Shown piece after piece: positions 1-7,257 of a stretch of 13,021 bases of DNA. Position numbers and translations under genes: made by a program. Within the stretch, counting starts at the first letter, position 1, and each line of letters begins with the position of its first letter. Below the pieces are notes generated by a model that was not told where the DNA came from, did not search any database, and was given only the letters and a program-made list of their open reading frames with translations. Origin of the DNA: DASZYF01 sp035545535 (GTDB lineage: Bacteria; Actinomycetota; Actinomycetes; Mycobacteriales; CAJCIY01); contig DASZYF010000009.1 of NCBI GenBank assembly GCA_035545535.1, positions 1 to 13,021 of the forward strand, given 5' to 3'.

Positions 1-615
1 GACGACGCGACCGCTCGCCGGGCCGCGGCCCCGGTGCTCGACGCCCTCGACCTGCCGAGCGGCACGACGACGGTGTCCTACGGCTACGTGAGCGCCGACC
101 CGGTCATCGACGGGCTGCGCGTCGCCGGTGCGACCACCGGCATCAGCGTCGCGGTCGAGGGCACCATCAGCTACGCCTTCGGCTACCTGCTGCCCACCAC
201 GCGCGGCGCGACGTACCCGCTCATCACGGCGAAGGAAGCGTTCGACCAGCTGCCGCCCCGCGCCGTCCCGGCGATCGCCTGTGCCGTGAGGCCCGGCACC
301 CCGGTCCCGTGCCCGACGTTCCCGCCGCCGGTGGTGACGAAGGTCGAGCTCGGCTTGTCCCTCGCCGCTGACGACAAGGGTCCGCTGCTCGTGCCGGCCT
401 GGCTGTTCACGATCAAGGACGACACCGAGCCGACGCCGGTGATCGCCGTCGAGGCGAAGTACATCGGCACGCCACCCGAGCCCTCGATCGTGACCGGCAG
501 CGCCGAGGCGGGGTCGGCGGTCCCGCCCGTCCCGGCGAACGTCGGTGGCGCGCCCGGCGACGGCGAGCCGCTGCCCGCGAGCATCCCCGCGGAGGCGGCA
601 TCCTCGAGTCCGTGA
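1..615 (+). CDS. Conserved actinobacterial protein of unknown function, C-terminal part (5' truncated by window)
   Basis: The reading frame is open from the first base to a TGA at 613-615, so the real start lies outside the window; 204 residues are visible. The protein is rich in Val, Thr, Pro and Gly and has the look of an exported beta-rich protein. A block around visible residues 117-155 (VELGLSLA, then LVPAWLF, then VIAVEAKYI) resembles, from memory, a repeat seen in predicted lipoproteins or membrane-anchored proteins of Nocardioides and relatives that have no assigned function. Two cysteines about ten residues apart (visible residues 94 and 104) could form a disulfide if exported. The tail is a low-complexity Ala/Pro/Ser/Gly stretch. 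The signal peptide or membrane anchor, if any, would be upstream. The stop overlaps the GTG of the next gene by 4 bp, which suggests co-translation. The GTG at 34 is only an internal codon. I do not assign a function. Confidence 0.7.
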   Translation, partial: DDATARRAAAPVLDALDLPSGTTTVSYGYVSADPVIDGLRVAGATTGISVAVEGTISYAFGYLLPTTRGATYPLITAKEAFDQLPPRAVPAIACAVRPGTPVPCPTFPPPVVTKVELGLSLAADDKGPLLVPAWLFTIKDDTEPTPVIAVEAKYIGTPPEPSIVTGSAEAGSAVPPVPANVGGAPGDGEPLPASIPAEAASSSP

Positions 616-965
616 CCGACGTCGCGGCCCGGGTGCGCACGCTCTGCCTAGCACTGCCCGAGGTCGAGGAGAAGGTGTCGCACGGCGCGCCGGCGTTCTT
701 CGCGAAGAAGCAGTTCGCGCAGGTGTGGGCCGACGGCCATCACGACAACCGGTTCCCGCACCTGTGGTGCGCGGCGCCGCCGGGCGCGCAGGCCGAGCTG
801 ATCGCGTCGTCGGACCGCTTCTTCCGCCCGCCCTACGTCGGGCACCGCGGCTGGATCGGGATGCGGCTGGACGGCAAGGTCGAGTGGGACGAGGTCGCCG
901 AGGTGCTCCAGGACGGCTACCGCACCGTCGCCCCGGCGCGCCTCGTCGCCCTCCTCGACGCCTGA
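612..965 (+). CDS. MmcQ/YjbR family protein
   Basis: A 117-residue protein of the small MmcQ/YjbR fold (DNA-binding-like double-wing family, cytosolic, biochemical role mostly unknown). Recognisable features are the N-terminal helix with LALPEVEEKVSHGAPAFF, the FRPPYVGHRGWIGM segment around residues 71-84 and the short C-terminal helix with GYRTVAPARLVALL. Length fits the family (about 110-125 residues). The GTG start at 612 overlaps the preceding TGA (GTGA). A GGAGG at 591-595 is about 16 nt upstream, too far for a normal Shine-Dalgarno distance, so coupling to the upstream gene probably drives initiation. The gene converges on the FAD oxidoreductase at 990 with a 24-bp gap in which I see no convincing terminator. 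It probably has no functional tie to the minus-strand catabolic block. Confidence 0.85.
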   Translation: MTDVAARVRTLCLALPEVEEKVSHGAPAFFAKKQFAQVWADGHHDNRFPHLWCAAPPGAQAELIASSDRFFRPPYVGHRGWIGMRLDGKVEWDEVAEVLQDGYRTVAPARLVALLDA

Positions 966-989
966 CGCGATGCCTGGACCGATCGTGGG

Positions 990-2375
990 CTACGCCAGCT
1001 CGCTGCCCGCGAAGTAGGCGAGCCGGGAGATCCCGTCGCCCGCCGCGGCCGCCAGGCGCTCGCTCGCCGCGGCCAGCGCGGCCCGGCCGGCGTCGTCGGG
1101 CGGTGTGCGCACGGGGTTCAGTGCGACGCCGTCGAGCCACGCACGGATGTCCGGTTCGGCGCCGAACGCCGCGGTGGCGCGCGATCCGCGGACCTGCATG
1201 GCGCACCAGTCCGCCGGCGCGTTCGAGAACGAGTTCGCCGGACAGATGCGGTTCTTGTCGTCGTCGGCGGCGCGCGTCGCCTCGACGTAGCCGGCGAGCG
1301 CGGCGGCGAGGCACGGGAACCCGGCGCGCACCGGCTGGGGCCGGATCGCGTCCGGCTGCCAGATCGGGACGATCGACGGACGCCGCAGGCCGTCGGCCGC
1401 GCAGTGCACGACCACCGCGGCCGGATCCAACGCGACCTCGCCGTCGTCGAGCACCAGACGGCTCGACCCGACCGCCCGGACGTGGCCGTGGCGCACGACC
1501 CGCTCGATGCGACGCAGGCGGTCGAGCTCCCACTGCGCGAGCGTCGGCGACTTCGCCATCGTGGGCGTGACCGCCCGATCGACGCGCAGCATCACGCCGG
1601 CGTCCTCGAGCCGGAGGAACAGATCGTCGATCGAGTCGGAGGCCGCGGCGCAGCTCATGATGTCGGCGGCCATGTTCACGAACACGGCCGGGTCCGGCTG
1701 CACGACCGCGCGGTTCAGCATCCAGGGGTCCCGCGGCCGCACCCAGCAGATCACGTCGGGATCGACGTCGTGCTCCACCAGCCACACGATCGCATCGGTC
1801 GCGGTCTTGCCGGAGCCCACGATGACGATCTGCCGCGGCACGTCGCCGAGCCGCACGAGCTCGTTCACGGGGACCACGCGCGCACCCGCGTCCACCACGA
1901 AGGGCGGAGGGGTGCGCGCCGGGATGGCCGGCGACAGGTAGCTCGCGTCCACGATGCGGCAGCGCTCCGGCACCTCGTAGCTCTGGCCCGACTCGTCCGC
2001 CACGAAGCGCCGGTCGCCGACGTAGTCGCAGCCGCCCTGGAACGTGACCCGTCCCGTAGCGACGAGCCGCTCGAGCACAGCGGCGAAGTAGTCGCACACC
2101 TCCGCACCCGTCGCCCGCTCGTGCAGACCGGCCTCGGGACCGCTCGTCTGGACCCGACCGCCACCGAGCGGCGTGGACGCGACTCCGTAGAACGCGGATG
2201 CCTGGTGCAGCCGCACGAAGCTGTAGTCGTCGAGCCAGTGACCGCCGGCCGCCCGCCTGCGGTCGACGATCGCGACCCGGACGTCGGCGTGGTCGATCAG
2301 CGCGTCCGTGAAGGCCAGGCCCGCGGCGCCCGCGCCGACGACGAGGTAGTCAACGTCAACCGCGACGGTGGGCAC
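990..2375 (-). CDS. FAD/NAD(P)-binding oxidoreductase, flavin monooxygenase-like
   Basis: A 461-residue flavoprotein. The N-terminus carries a Rossmann FAD motif G14-A-G16-A-A-G19 after a hydrophobic strand, with D38 closing the second strand as the ribose-binding acidic residue. A second Rossmann motif near residues 183-192 (IVIVGSGKTA) would bind NAD(P)H, the arrangement of FMO/BVMO-like and cyclohexanone monooxygenase-like enzymes. GGHWLDDYSFVRLHQ at about 44-58 resembles the FAD-contacting segment of these proteins. I see no clear Baeyer-Villiger fingerprint (FxGxxxHxxxW), so the reaction is undetermined; hydroxylation of a small organic substrate is possible. The start is GTG at 2375: an in-frame TGA lies two codons upstream, so no longer N-terminus is possible. 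GAGG lies almost against the start, a poor spacing. It is the last minus-strand gene, 21 bp after the GNAT gene, and probably shares its transcript. Confidence 0.8.
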   Translation of the reverse strand: MPTVAVDVDYLVVGAGAAGLAFTDALIDHADVRVAIVDRRRAAGGHWLDDYSFVRLHQASAFYGVASTPLGGGRVQTSGPEAGLHERATGAEVCDYFAAVLERLVATGRVTFQGGCDYVGDRRFVADESGQSYEVPERCRIVDASYLSPAIPARTPPPFVVDAGARVVPVNELVRLGDVPRQIVIVGSGKTATDAIVWLVEHDVDPDVICWVRPRDPWMLNRAVVQPDPAVFVNMAADIMSCAAASDSIDDLFLRLEDAGVMLRVDRAVTPTMAKSPTLAQWELDRLRRIERVVRHGHVRAVGSSRLVLDDGEVALDPAAVVVHCAADGLRRPSIVPIWQPDAIRPQPVRAGFPCLAAALAGYVEATRAADDDKNRICPANSFSNAPADWCAMQVRGSRATAAFGAEPDIRAWLDGVALNPVRTPPDDAGRAALAAASERLAAAAGDGISRLAYFAGSELA

Positions 2376-2396
2376 GCCTCATCACAGCACCTGCGG

Positions 2397-2978
2397 TCAG
2401 CGGCGGTCGGAGGAGCCGAGGCCGGTCGGGTCGGAGCCGTGCAGCGTGACGTGGGCGGGGCGGTCGAGCTCGAGCACCATCTGCACCTGGTCCCAGCGGT
2501 CGTCGCCGACCGCGATGGCGTTGGGCAGCAGGCCGCTGCGCCTCCAGCCGAGCGACTCGTAGAGCGCCACGGCGCCATGGTTGTTGCCGCGCACGCCGAG
2601 CATCAGCAGCTCCAGGCCGGCGGCGCGCGCGCTCTCGACGATCGCCTCCATCACGACGCGCCCGAGACCGAGGCCGCGCGCGGAGGGGTGGACCATCACC
2701 TTCTCGACCGACGCGTCGTGCAGGAACACCTCACCGCTCTCGCGCCGCCAGCGGGCCATCGCCTGCGCCACGCCGTCGACCTCGACCAGCAGCAGCGCGC
2801 CGTCGCCGCGCTCGACGAGCCCGAGCATCGTGTCGAGCCAGCGGTCGCTCTCGGCCCGGTCGGGCGTCACCACCCAGCCGACGGCGCCGCCGATCGCGAC
2901 GACGTCGTGCAGCAAGCGGTGCACCGCCGCGCGGGTGCGTTCGTCACCCTGACGCGGCCAGACCAGCTCGTGCGCCAC
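2397..2978 (-). CDS. GNAT family N-acetyltransferase
   Basis: A 193-residue cytosolic acetyl-CoA-dependent acyltransferase; the acceptor cannot be told from sequence. Motif A is clear at residues 94-107: V-M-V-H-P-S-A then R101-G-L-G-L-G106, the pyrophosphate-binding loop, followed by the alpha-3 helix. Motif B follows with N132/N133, A136 and the A-L-Y-E-S-L-G-W stretch at 138-145. The C-terminal 25 residues (after VLELDRP) form a tail outside the fold. The start is GTG at 2978 with GTGAGG about 9 nt upstream. It lies 47 bp after the cupin stop and 21 bp before the FAD oxidoreductase, so it can belong to the long minus-strand transcript or begin a two-gene unit with the oxidoreductase. Confidence 0.88.
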   Translation of the reverse strand: MAHELVWPRQGDERTRAAVHRLLHDVVAIGGAVGWVVTPDRAESDRWLDTMLGLVERGDGALLLVEVDGVAQAMARWRRESGEVFLHDASVEKVMVHPSARGLGLGRVVMEAIVESARAAGLELLMLGVRGNNHGAVALYESLGWRRSGLLPNAIAVGDDRWDQVQMVLELDRPAHVTLHGSDPTGLGSSDRR

Positions 2979-3025
2979 GAGCCAACCTCACCACGATCCG
3001 GGCACGAGCCGCGCTGATTTCCCCG

Positions 3026-3484
3026 TCAGCCGATGTGCACGTTGGGGGTCGGCTTGCCCTGCATCTCGGCGAGCGCGAGGTAGGCGGTCAGCGCGGAGCG
3101 GCCGTCGGTGACGCCGATGACGTTGTCGTCGTCATCGAGGTCGAGGTTGGCGCCGGTCATGCGGAACCACACGCGGGTGTCGTTCTCGAGCGGGTCGAGC
3201 GTGTGCACGGAGTTCGCCGGCTCGTAGAGGAACGAGCCCGCGGTGTTGACGAAGTCGTACTCCTTGTACTTCCACGCGCCGGACTGGGTGAACGCCCAGA
3301 TCTGACCGGTGTGCCGGTGCCGCGGCACCGGGTAGCCCGCCTGGAAGACGTTCTCCACGACCCAGATGCCTTCGGACTCGATGACCTGGGCGACGCGCAT
3401 GAGCGAGCCCATGCCGATGTCGACCCAGGGGAGCTCGTCCTGGCCGATGTGCACGACGTCGGGCGTGGGGGCGAGCGTTGTCAT
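3026..3484 (-). CDS. Cupin-domain protein, 2,4'-dihydroxyacetophenone dioxygenase family
   Basis: A 152-residue single-domain cupin. The core at residues 50-96 (GYPVPRHRHTG, then WAFTQSGAWKYKEYD, then GSFLYEPANSVHTL) matches, from memory, the 2,4'-dihydroxyacetophenone dioxygenase family, non-haem iron enzymes that cleave the C-C bond of aryl alpha-hydroxyketones. Likely metal ligands are H56, H58 and H94, with E75 a candidate carboxylate ligand. Relatives of unknown substrate are common in actinobacteria, so the name gives a fold and metal centre more than a proven reaction. The ATG at 3484 has AGGGAG at 3491-3496 six bases upstream, which decides the start; the frame stays open upstream through the P450 gene, but that part is only the P450 read in another frame. 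The gene follows the P450 stop by 34 bp and is probably co-transcribed with it. Confidence 0.82.
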   Translation of the reverse strand: MTTLAPTPDVVHIGQDELPWVDIGMGSLMRVAQVIESEGIWVVENVFQAGYPVPRHRHTGQIWAFTQSGAWKYKEYDFVNTAGSFLYEPANSVHTLDPLENDTRVWFRMTGANLDLDDDDNVIGVTDGRSALTAYLALAEMQGKPTPNVHIG

Positions 3485-3490
3485 GTCGAT

Positions 3491-3496
3491 CTCCCT
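3491..3496 (-). promoter_or_regulatory. Ribosome binding site of the cupin gene
   Basis: AGGGAG on the minus strand, six bases (ATCGAC) before the ATG at 3484. It fixes the cupin start inside a frame that stays open much further upstream. Confidence 0.75.
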
Positions 3497-3518
3497 GTGT
3501 TCAGCGAGGCGGAGCGGT

Positions 3519-4691
3519 TCAGGCGAGCCGGACGGGCAGGCGGGTGAGTCCGTTGGTGAGCGTCGAGGGCTGACGCTGCTTGGGCGCGGTGCGCTCGATG
3601 GTCGGCGCGGCGGTGAGCAGCTCGTCGAGGAACACGCGCGCGAGCAGCCGGGCGAGGTGCACGCCGAGGCAGAAGTGGTCGGCGAAGCCGAACGACACGT
3701 GCGGGTTCGGGTGCCGGCGGATGTCGAAGTCCTCGGCCTCGGTGAACACCCGCGGGTCGCGGTTGGCCGCGGTGTAGACCATGACGACCTTGTCGCCGTC
3801 CTTGATCTCGGCGTCGCCGAGCCGCGCATCAGCGGTCGCGGTGCGGCGGAAGTAGTGCAACGGGTTCGCCCAGCGCGTCACCTCCTCGATCGCCGCCGGG
3901 ATCAGCTCGGCGTCCTTGCGGATCGCCTCGAGCTGGTCGGGGTGGTCGAGCAGGCAGTCGACGGTGTTCCCGAGCAGCGTGCGCGACGTGTCGTTGCCCG
4001 CGGTGACGAGCTGCACGAGCAGGCTGCCGATCTCGATGTCCTCGAGGTTGCGCCCCTCGAACGGCGTCTCGACGAGCACCGTGACGATGTCGGGCGTCGG
4101 GTCGACGCGCCGTCGGGCGGCGAGCTGCGCGCCGTAGAGCGCCATCTTGATCGACGGCGTGTAGCCGTCACCGTCGGGCCCCGCACCGCCGGTGATCTGC
4201 TCGGCGAGCTCGTGCACCATCGAGCGCTCGTCGTCGGGGATGCCGGCAAGCACGCCGAGCACCTGTGTGGGCAGCGGCGCCGCGACCTCGTGGATGAGGT
4301 CGCACTCCCCCGCGCCCACGACGCGGCCGAGGGTCTGCCGGCAGACGGCGCGGATCTGGTCCTCGAGCTGGCCCATGACGCGCGCGCGGAAGTGCGGCAC
4401 GAGGACCTTGCGCATGTTCGTGTGCTGCGGCGGGTCCATCGCGAGCACGGTCTGGCGCAGCATCGCGAGCTGCTCCTCGGACAGGTCCTCGATGACGATG
4501 CCGCCCTTGGCGGAGGAGTAGAGCAGCGGGTGCCGTGCGACGTCCTGCACGTCGTGGTGGCGCAGCACCCACCAGGTCGTGCGCCCGTCGGGCAGCCGCT
4601 GGGCGTGCACCCCCTCGTCCTCGCGGAGCTGGGCGAACAGCTCGTGGGGAGCACCGTCGGCGTAGAGCGCCGGATCCGAGAGGTCGACCAC
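3519..4691 (-). CDS. Cytochrome P450
   Basis: A 390-residue soluble bacterial P450, normal length for the class. Visible landmarks: DPPQHT at 86-91 (C-helix entry), the I-helix oxygen-activation motif A231-G-N-D-T-S236, the K-helix E270-V-T-R273, and the haem loop F334-G-F-A-D-H-F-C341-L-G343 with C341 as axial thiolate. The fourth position of the haem signature is normally Gly and is Ala337 here. The overall pattern recalls the actinobacterial CYP125/CYP142/CYP124 group, which oxidises terminal methyl groups of sterols and branched lipids; that placement is from memory. No ferredoxin or ferredoxin reductase is encoded nearby, so electrons must come from elsewhere. The start is GTG at 4691. 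It has no good Shine-Dalgarno, but a promoter-like -35/-10 pair ends six bases before it, pointing to a leaderless transcript. It lies 54 bp after the SDR stop. Confidence 0.93.
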   Translation of the reverse strand: MVDLSDPALYADGAPHELFAQLREDEGVHAQRLPDGRTTWWVLRHHDVQDVARHPLLYSSAKGGIVIEDLSEEQLAMLRQTVLAMDPPQHTNMRKVLVPHFRARVMGQLEDQIRAVCRQTLGRVVGAGECDLIHEVAAPLPTQVLGVLAGIPDDERSMVHELAEQITGGAGPDGDGYTPSIKMALYGAQLAARRRVDPTPDIVTVLVETPFEGRNLEDIEIGSLLVQLVTAGNDTSRTLLGNTVDCLLDHPDQLEAIRKDAELIPAAIEEVTRWANPLHYFRRTATADARLGDAEIKDGDKVVMVYTAANRDPRVFTEAEDFDIRRHPNPHVSFGFADHFCLGVHLARLLARVFLDELLTAAPTIERTAPKQRQPSTLTNGLTRLPVRLA

Positions 4692-4697
4692 CCGGAC

Positions 4698-4726
4698 ACG
4701 GTAGCCCGGACCTGACGGGTCGTCAG
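4698..4726 (-). promoter_or_regulatory. Candidate leaderless promoter of the P450 gene
   Basis: On the minus strand, CTGACG (4726-4721) resembles a -35 box (4 of 6 to TTGACA). It is followed by a 17-base spacer and TACCGT (4703-4698), which fits the actinobacterial -10 pattern TAnnnT. Six bases then separate the -10 from the GTG start at 4691, the spacing expected if transcription starts at the start codon. There is no competing Shine-Dalgarno. This is inferred from motif and spacing only. Confidence 0.45.
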
Positions 4727-4728
4727 GT
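4710..4728. promoter_or_regulatory. 19-bp perfect palindrome, candidate operator
   Basis: ACCTGACG-GGT-CGTCAGGT: two perfect 8-bp arms around 3 bases, in the 54-bp gap between the SDR and P450 genes, covering the candidate -35 box of the P450 promoter. Neither side has a U-tract, so a rho-independent terminator is unlikely. Size and symmetry fit a TetR-family repressor site. A near copy lies at 7249-7267. No regulator gene is present in the window. Confidence 0.55.
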
Positions 4729-4745
4729 GCAGTTGCGGCGCTCCG

Positions 4746-5651
4746 TCACGAAGAGCCGTACACGGGCAGCGGCGCCGGGGACTGCGCGATCAGGTCCGGG
4801 ATGACCGCACCCAGCTCGGCAGGCTCCCACCGCGCGCCCTTGTCGACGGTGGCCGCGCGCTGCCAGCCGTCCATGACCCGGATGATGCCGCCCTCGGTCT
4901 CGAAGACGCGGCCGGTCACGTCGCCGGACTGGCTGCTGCCCAGCCACACGACCAGCGGCGACACGTTCGCCGGATCCATCGCGTCGAAGCCGGAGTCGAC
5001 CGCGGCCATCGAGTCGAAGACACCCTCGGTCATGCGGGTGCGGGCCGACGGGGCGATCGCGTTGACGCTCACGCCGAAGCGCTTGAGCTCGGCGGACGCG
5101 ACGAGCGCGAGGCCGACGATGCCCGCCTTCGCGGCCGAGTAGGTGCCCTGGCCGACGCTGCCGAGCAGGCCGGCGCCGGAGCTCGTCATCACGACCCGCG
5201 CGTCCGGCTGGTGGCCCGCCTTGCTCTGCGCGCGCCAGTGGGCGGCCGCGTGCCGCAGCGGTGCGGCGTGGCCCTTGAGGTGCACGCGCGTCACCGCGTC
5301 CCACTCGTCCTCGGTGATGCCGAAGACCATGCGGTCGCGCACGATGCCCGCGTTGAGCACGAGCGTGTCGAGCGAGCCGAACGCGTCGATGGTGGAGGTG
5401 ATGAGGTGCTCGGCCTGTGCCCAGTCGGCGACGTCGTCGCCGTTGGCGATCGCCTCGCCGCCGTTGGCGCGGATGGTGTCGACGACCTCGCCCGCCGGGC
5501 CGCTCGAGCCGCCGCTGCCGTCGAGCTCGGCCCCCAGGTCGTTGACGACGACCTTGGCGCCTTCCGCCGCGAACGCGAGCGCGTGCGCCCGGCCGAGGCC
5601 GCGCCCGGCGCCGGTGACGATGACGACGCGGCCGGCACAGATCCCGCTCAC
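4746..5651 (-). CDS. SDR family oxidoreductase, (3R)-hydroxyacyl-CoA / 17-beta-hydroxysteroid dehydrogenase-like
   Basis: A 301-residue short-chain dehydrogenase. The NAD(P) site is T13-G-A-G-R-G-L-G20, with N37-D38 after the second strand, N100-A-G102, catalytic S158, and Y171-S-A-A-K175. The insertion after the second strand (NDLG followed by a Gly/Ser-rich loop), VRDR at 104-107, and the C-terminal segment APLVVWL-like plus GG(I)IRVMDGW are typical of the dehydrogenase domain of peroxisomal MFE-2. In actinobacteria these traits mark the Hsd4A-type enzymes that act on 3-hydroxyacyl-CoA in sterol side-chain beta-oxidation. This family placement is from memory. The GTG at 5651 is preferred because GAGGA (overlapping the upstream gene's TGA) sits about 7 bases before it; GTG at 5657 is possible but too close. 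The frame extends upstream to 5849 only by overlapping the ligase. The gene follows the FadD3-like ligase by about 10 bp. Confidence 0.85.
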   Translation of the reverse strand: MSGICAGRVVIVTGAGRGLGRAHALAFAAEGAKVVVNDLGAELDGSGGSSGPAGEVVDTIRANGGEAIANGDDVADWAQAEHLITSTIDAFGSLDTLVLNAGIVRDRMVFGITEDEWDAVTRVHLKGHAAPLRHAAAHWRAQSKAGHQPDARVVMTSSGAGLLGSVGQGTYSAAKAGIVGLALVASAELKRFGVSVNAIAPSARTRMTEGVFDSMAAVDSGFDAMDPANVSPLVVWLGSSQSGDVTGRVFETEGGIIRVMDGWQRAATVDKGARWEPAELGAVIPDLIAQSPAPLPVYGSS

Positions 5652-5661
5652 AGCCACATCC

Positions 5662-7257
5662 TCATAGGGCTCTCTCCCTGAGCTCGTACTTGAGCACCTT
5701 GCCGCTGGGGTTGCGCGGCAGCGCATCGACGGCGACGACGTGGCGCGGCACCTTGAAGTTCGCGAGCCTCTCGCGCGCCCACGCGACGAGCTCGTCCTTG
5801 TCGACCGTCGCGCCGGGCCGCGCGACGACGAACGCGGCGCCGACCTCACCGAGCCGCTCGTCGGGCACGCCGACGACGGCGACCTCGCCGATGGAGGGGT
5901 GCGTCATGAGCACCTGCTCGACCTCGGCGGGGTAGGCGTTGAAGCCGCCCACGACGTACATGTCCTTGATGCGGTCGGTGATGGTGACGTTGCCGTGCTC
6001 GTCGAGGATCCCGACGTCGCCGGTGTGCAGCCAGCCGTCGTCGTCGATGGCCTGCGCGGTCGCCTCGGGGTCGTCCACGTACCCGCGCATCACGTGGTAG
6101 CCGCGGGTGACGATCTCGCCGGGAGAGCCGACCGGCACCGGCTGGTTGCACTCGTCGACCGCGCGCACCTCGGTGTCGGGGATGGCGCGGCCACTGGTGT
6201 GCGCGATGGTCTCGTCGTCGTCACCTCGACGGCACATCGTCACGGTGCCGGTCGCTTCGGTGAGCCCGTACGCGGTGAGCACGGTGCCGAACCCGAGCTC
6301 GGAGCGCATGCGACGCACCAGCTCCACCGGCACGACGGCGGCGCCGGTCACCGCGAGACGGAGCGACGACGTGTCGTAGCCGGACCGGTCGGGGAGCTGC
6401 AGGATCGACGTGTACAGCGCGGGCGCGCCCGGCAGGACCGTCACCTTCTCCTGCTGGATGCGCGCGAGCACGGCCTTCGCGTCGAAGACCGGCTCGGGAA
6501 CGATGGTCGCGCCTCGGAGCAGGCACGCGATGATGCCGGCCTTGTAGCCGAACGTGTGGAAGAACGGGTTGACCACGAGGTAGCGGTCGCCGGCTTCGAG
6601 GCCGACGACGCTGGACCAGACGCCGAACACCCGCAGCGTCTGGCCGTGCGTGCTGAGCACGCCCTTCGGGCGGCCGCTCGTTCCCGACGTGTAGATGAGG
6701 TCGCTGATGTCGCGCGGGCCGATGACGTCGGCGCGCTGGTGCGCGGTCTCGGCACTGACCGCGTTCGCGCGGTCGAGGTAGTCGCCCCACGACAGCGCGC
6801 CGGTGCCGCCGTCTCCCTTGATCGCGACGATCTGCTTGAGGTCCGGAAGGTCCTCACCCGCCTTCCAGAGCAGGTCGACGTAGTCGGTGTCGAGGAATCC
6901 CCGGACGGTGAACAGCAGCTGGGACCCGCTGCGGCGCAGGATGTCTGCGGCTTCCTGTCCGCGGTAGCGGGTGTTGAGCGGCACCAGCTCGGCACCGACG
7001 CTGACGGCGCCGAGTGCGGCGATGACCCACTCCGGGCAGTTGGGTGCCCAGATGGCCACGCGCGCGCCCGGCTCGATGCCGGAGGCGATGGCCGCCCGCG
7101 CCGAGCGCTCGACCGCAGCGGCGAGCTCCACGAAGGAGTACCGCACGTCCCCGTCGACGAGCGCCTCCGCGGCTCCGAAGCGCTTCGCAGCCGAGTAGAT
7201 GAGGCGCGGGATGCTCTCGAACTCGACGTCGGCCCGCGGGTCGGCGAGATCTGACAC
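5662..7257 (-). CDS. fadD3: AMP-forming acyl-CoA ligase, FadD3-like
   Basis: A 531-residue adenylate-forming enzyme (ANL superfamily) that would convert a carboxylic acid, ATP and CoA to acyl-CoA, AMP and pyrophosphate. Motifs: A3 phosphate loop YTSGTSGRPKG at 189-199, FFHTFGYKAG at 232-241, A5 YGLTE at 330-334, A7 TGD at 412-414, the DRIKDMYVVGGFN hinge at 428-440, and the A10 lysine K520 in PRNPSGK. The FFHxFGYKAGI and DERLGEVG...FVVARPG segments match, from memory, mycobacterial FadD3, the CoA ligase for the C/D-ring propanoate HIP in steroid breakdown. Orthology is probable but the substrate is not shown here. The GTG start at 7257 lies 4 bp after the FadD17-like stop; there is no clear Shine-Dalgarno, but TAACCT ends six bases before the start, a possible leaderless -10. 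An MFE-2-like SDR follows immediately. Confidence 0.88.
   Translation of the reverse strand: MSDLADPRADVEFESIPRLIYSAAKRFGAAEALVDGDVRYSFVELAAAVERSARAAIASGIEPGARVAIWAPNCPEWVIAALGAVSVGAELVPLNTRYRGQEAADILRRSGSQLLFTVRGFLDTDYVDLLWKAGEDLPDLKQIVAIKGDGGTGALSWGDYLDRANAVSAETAHQRADVIGPRDISDLIYTSGTSGRPKGVLSTHGQTLRVFGVWSSVVGLEAGDRYLVVNPFFHTFGYKAGIIACLLRGATIVPEPVFDAKAVLARIQQEKVTVLPGAPALYTSILQLPDRSGYDTSSLRLAVTGAAVVPVELVRRMRSELGFGTVLTAYGLTEATGTVTMCRRGDDDETIAHTSGRAIPDTEVRAVDECNQPVPVGSPGEIVTRGYHVMRGYVDDPEATAQAIDDDGWLHTGDVGILDEHGNVTITDRIKDMYVVGGFNAYPAEVEQVLMTHPSIGEVAVVGVPDERLGEVGAAFVVARPGATVDKDELVAWARERLANFKVPRHVVAVDALPRNPSGKVLKYELRERAL

Noticed and set aside
966..989. Possible bidirectional terminator between the convergent genes
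   Set aside because: The 24 bp show no stable inverted repeat or T-run.
990..2375. Ferredoxin reductase partner for the P450
   Set aside because: The protein is 461 residues with two Rossmann motifs in an FMO/BVMO-like layout and long C-terminal substrate region; it does not look like a ferredoxin reductase, so no redox partner is claimed.
1404..3017. A 537-codon plus-strand open frame opposite the FAD oxidoreductase and GNAT genes
   Set aside because: It spans two well-supported genes and their gap, is His/Arg/Ala-rich without recognisable motifs, and has no ribosome binding site support.
3013..3030. Possible hairpin GCTGA-N8-TCAGC at the cupin stop, as a terminator
   Set aside because: Only 5 bp of stem, an 8-base loop and no U-tract on either strand; too weak to call.
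3485..3829. N-terminal extension of the cupin into the P450 gene
   Set aside because: The extra residues are Arg/Ser/Pro-rich out-of-frame P450 sequence; the ATG at 3484 with AGGGAG explains the start.
3366..4715. A 449-codon plus-strand open frame opposite the P450
   Set aside because: Antisense shadow of a P450 whose I-helix, ExxR and haem motifs are intact; no domain is visible.
5652..5849. N-terminal extension of the SDR into the FadD3-like gene
   Set aside because: The extra residues are an out-of-frame reading of the ligase C-terminus; GTG at 5651 with GAGGA gives the usual SDR length before the glycine motif.
5740..7254. A 504-codon plus-strand open frame opposite the FadD3-like gene
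   Set aside because: It is the antisense shadow of a clear ligase with all ANL motifs. Its composition (Asp, Val, Arg, His and Gly-rich, no domain) is typical of antisense frames in GC-rich DNA.
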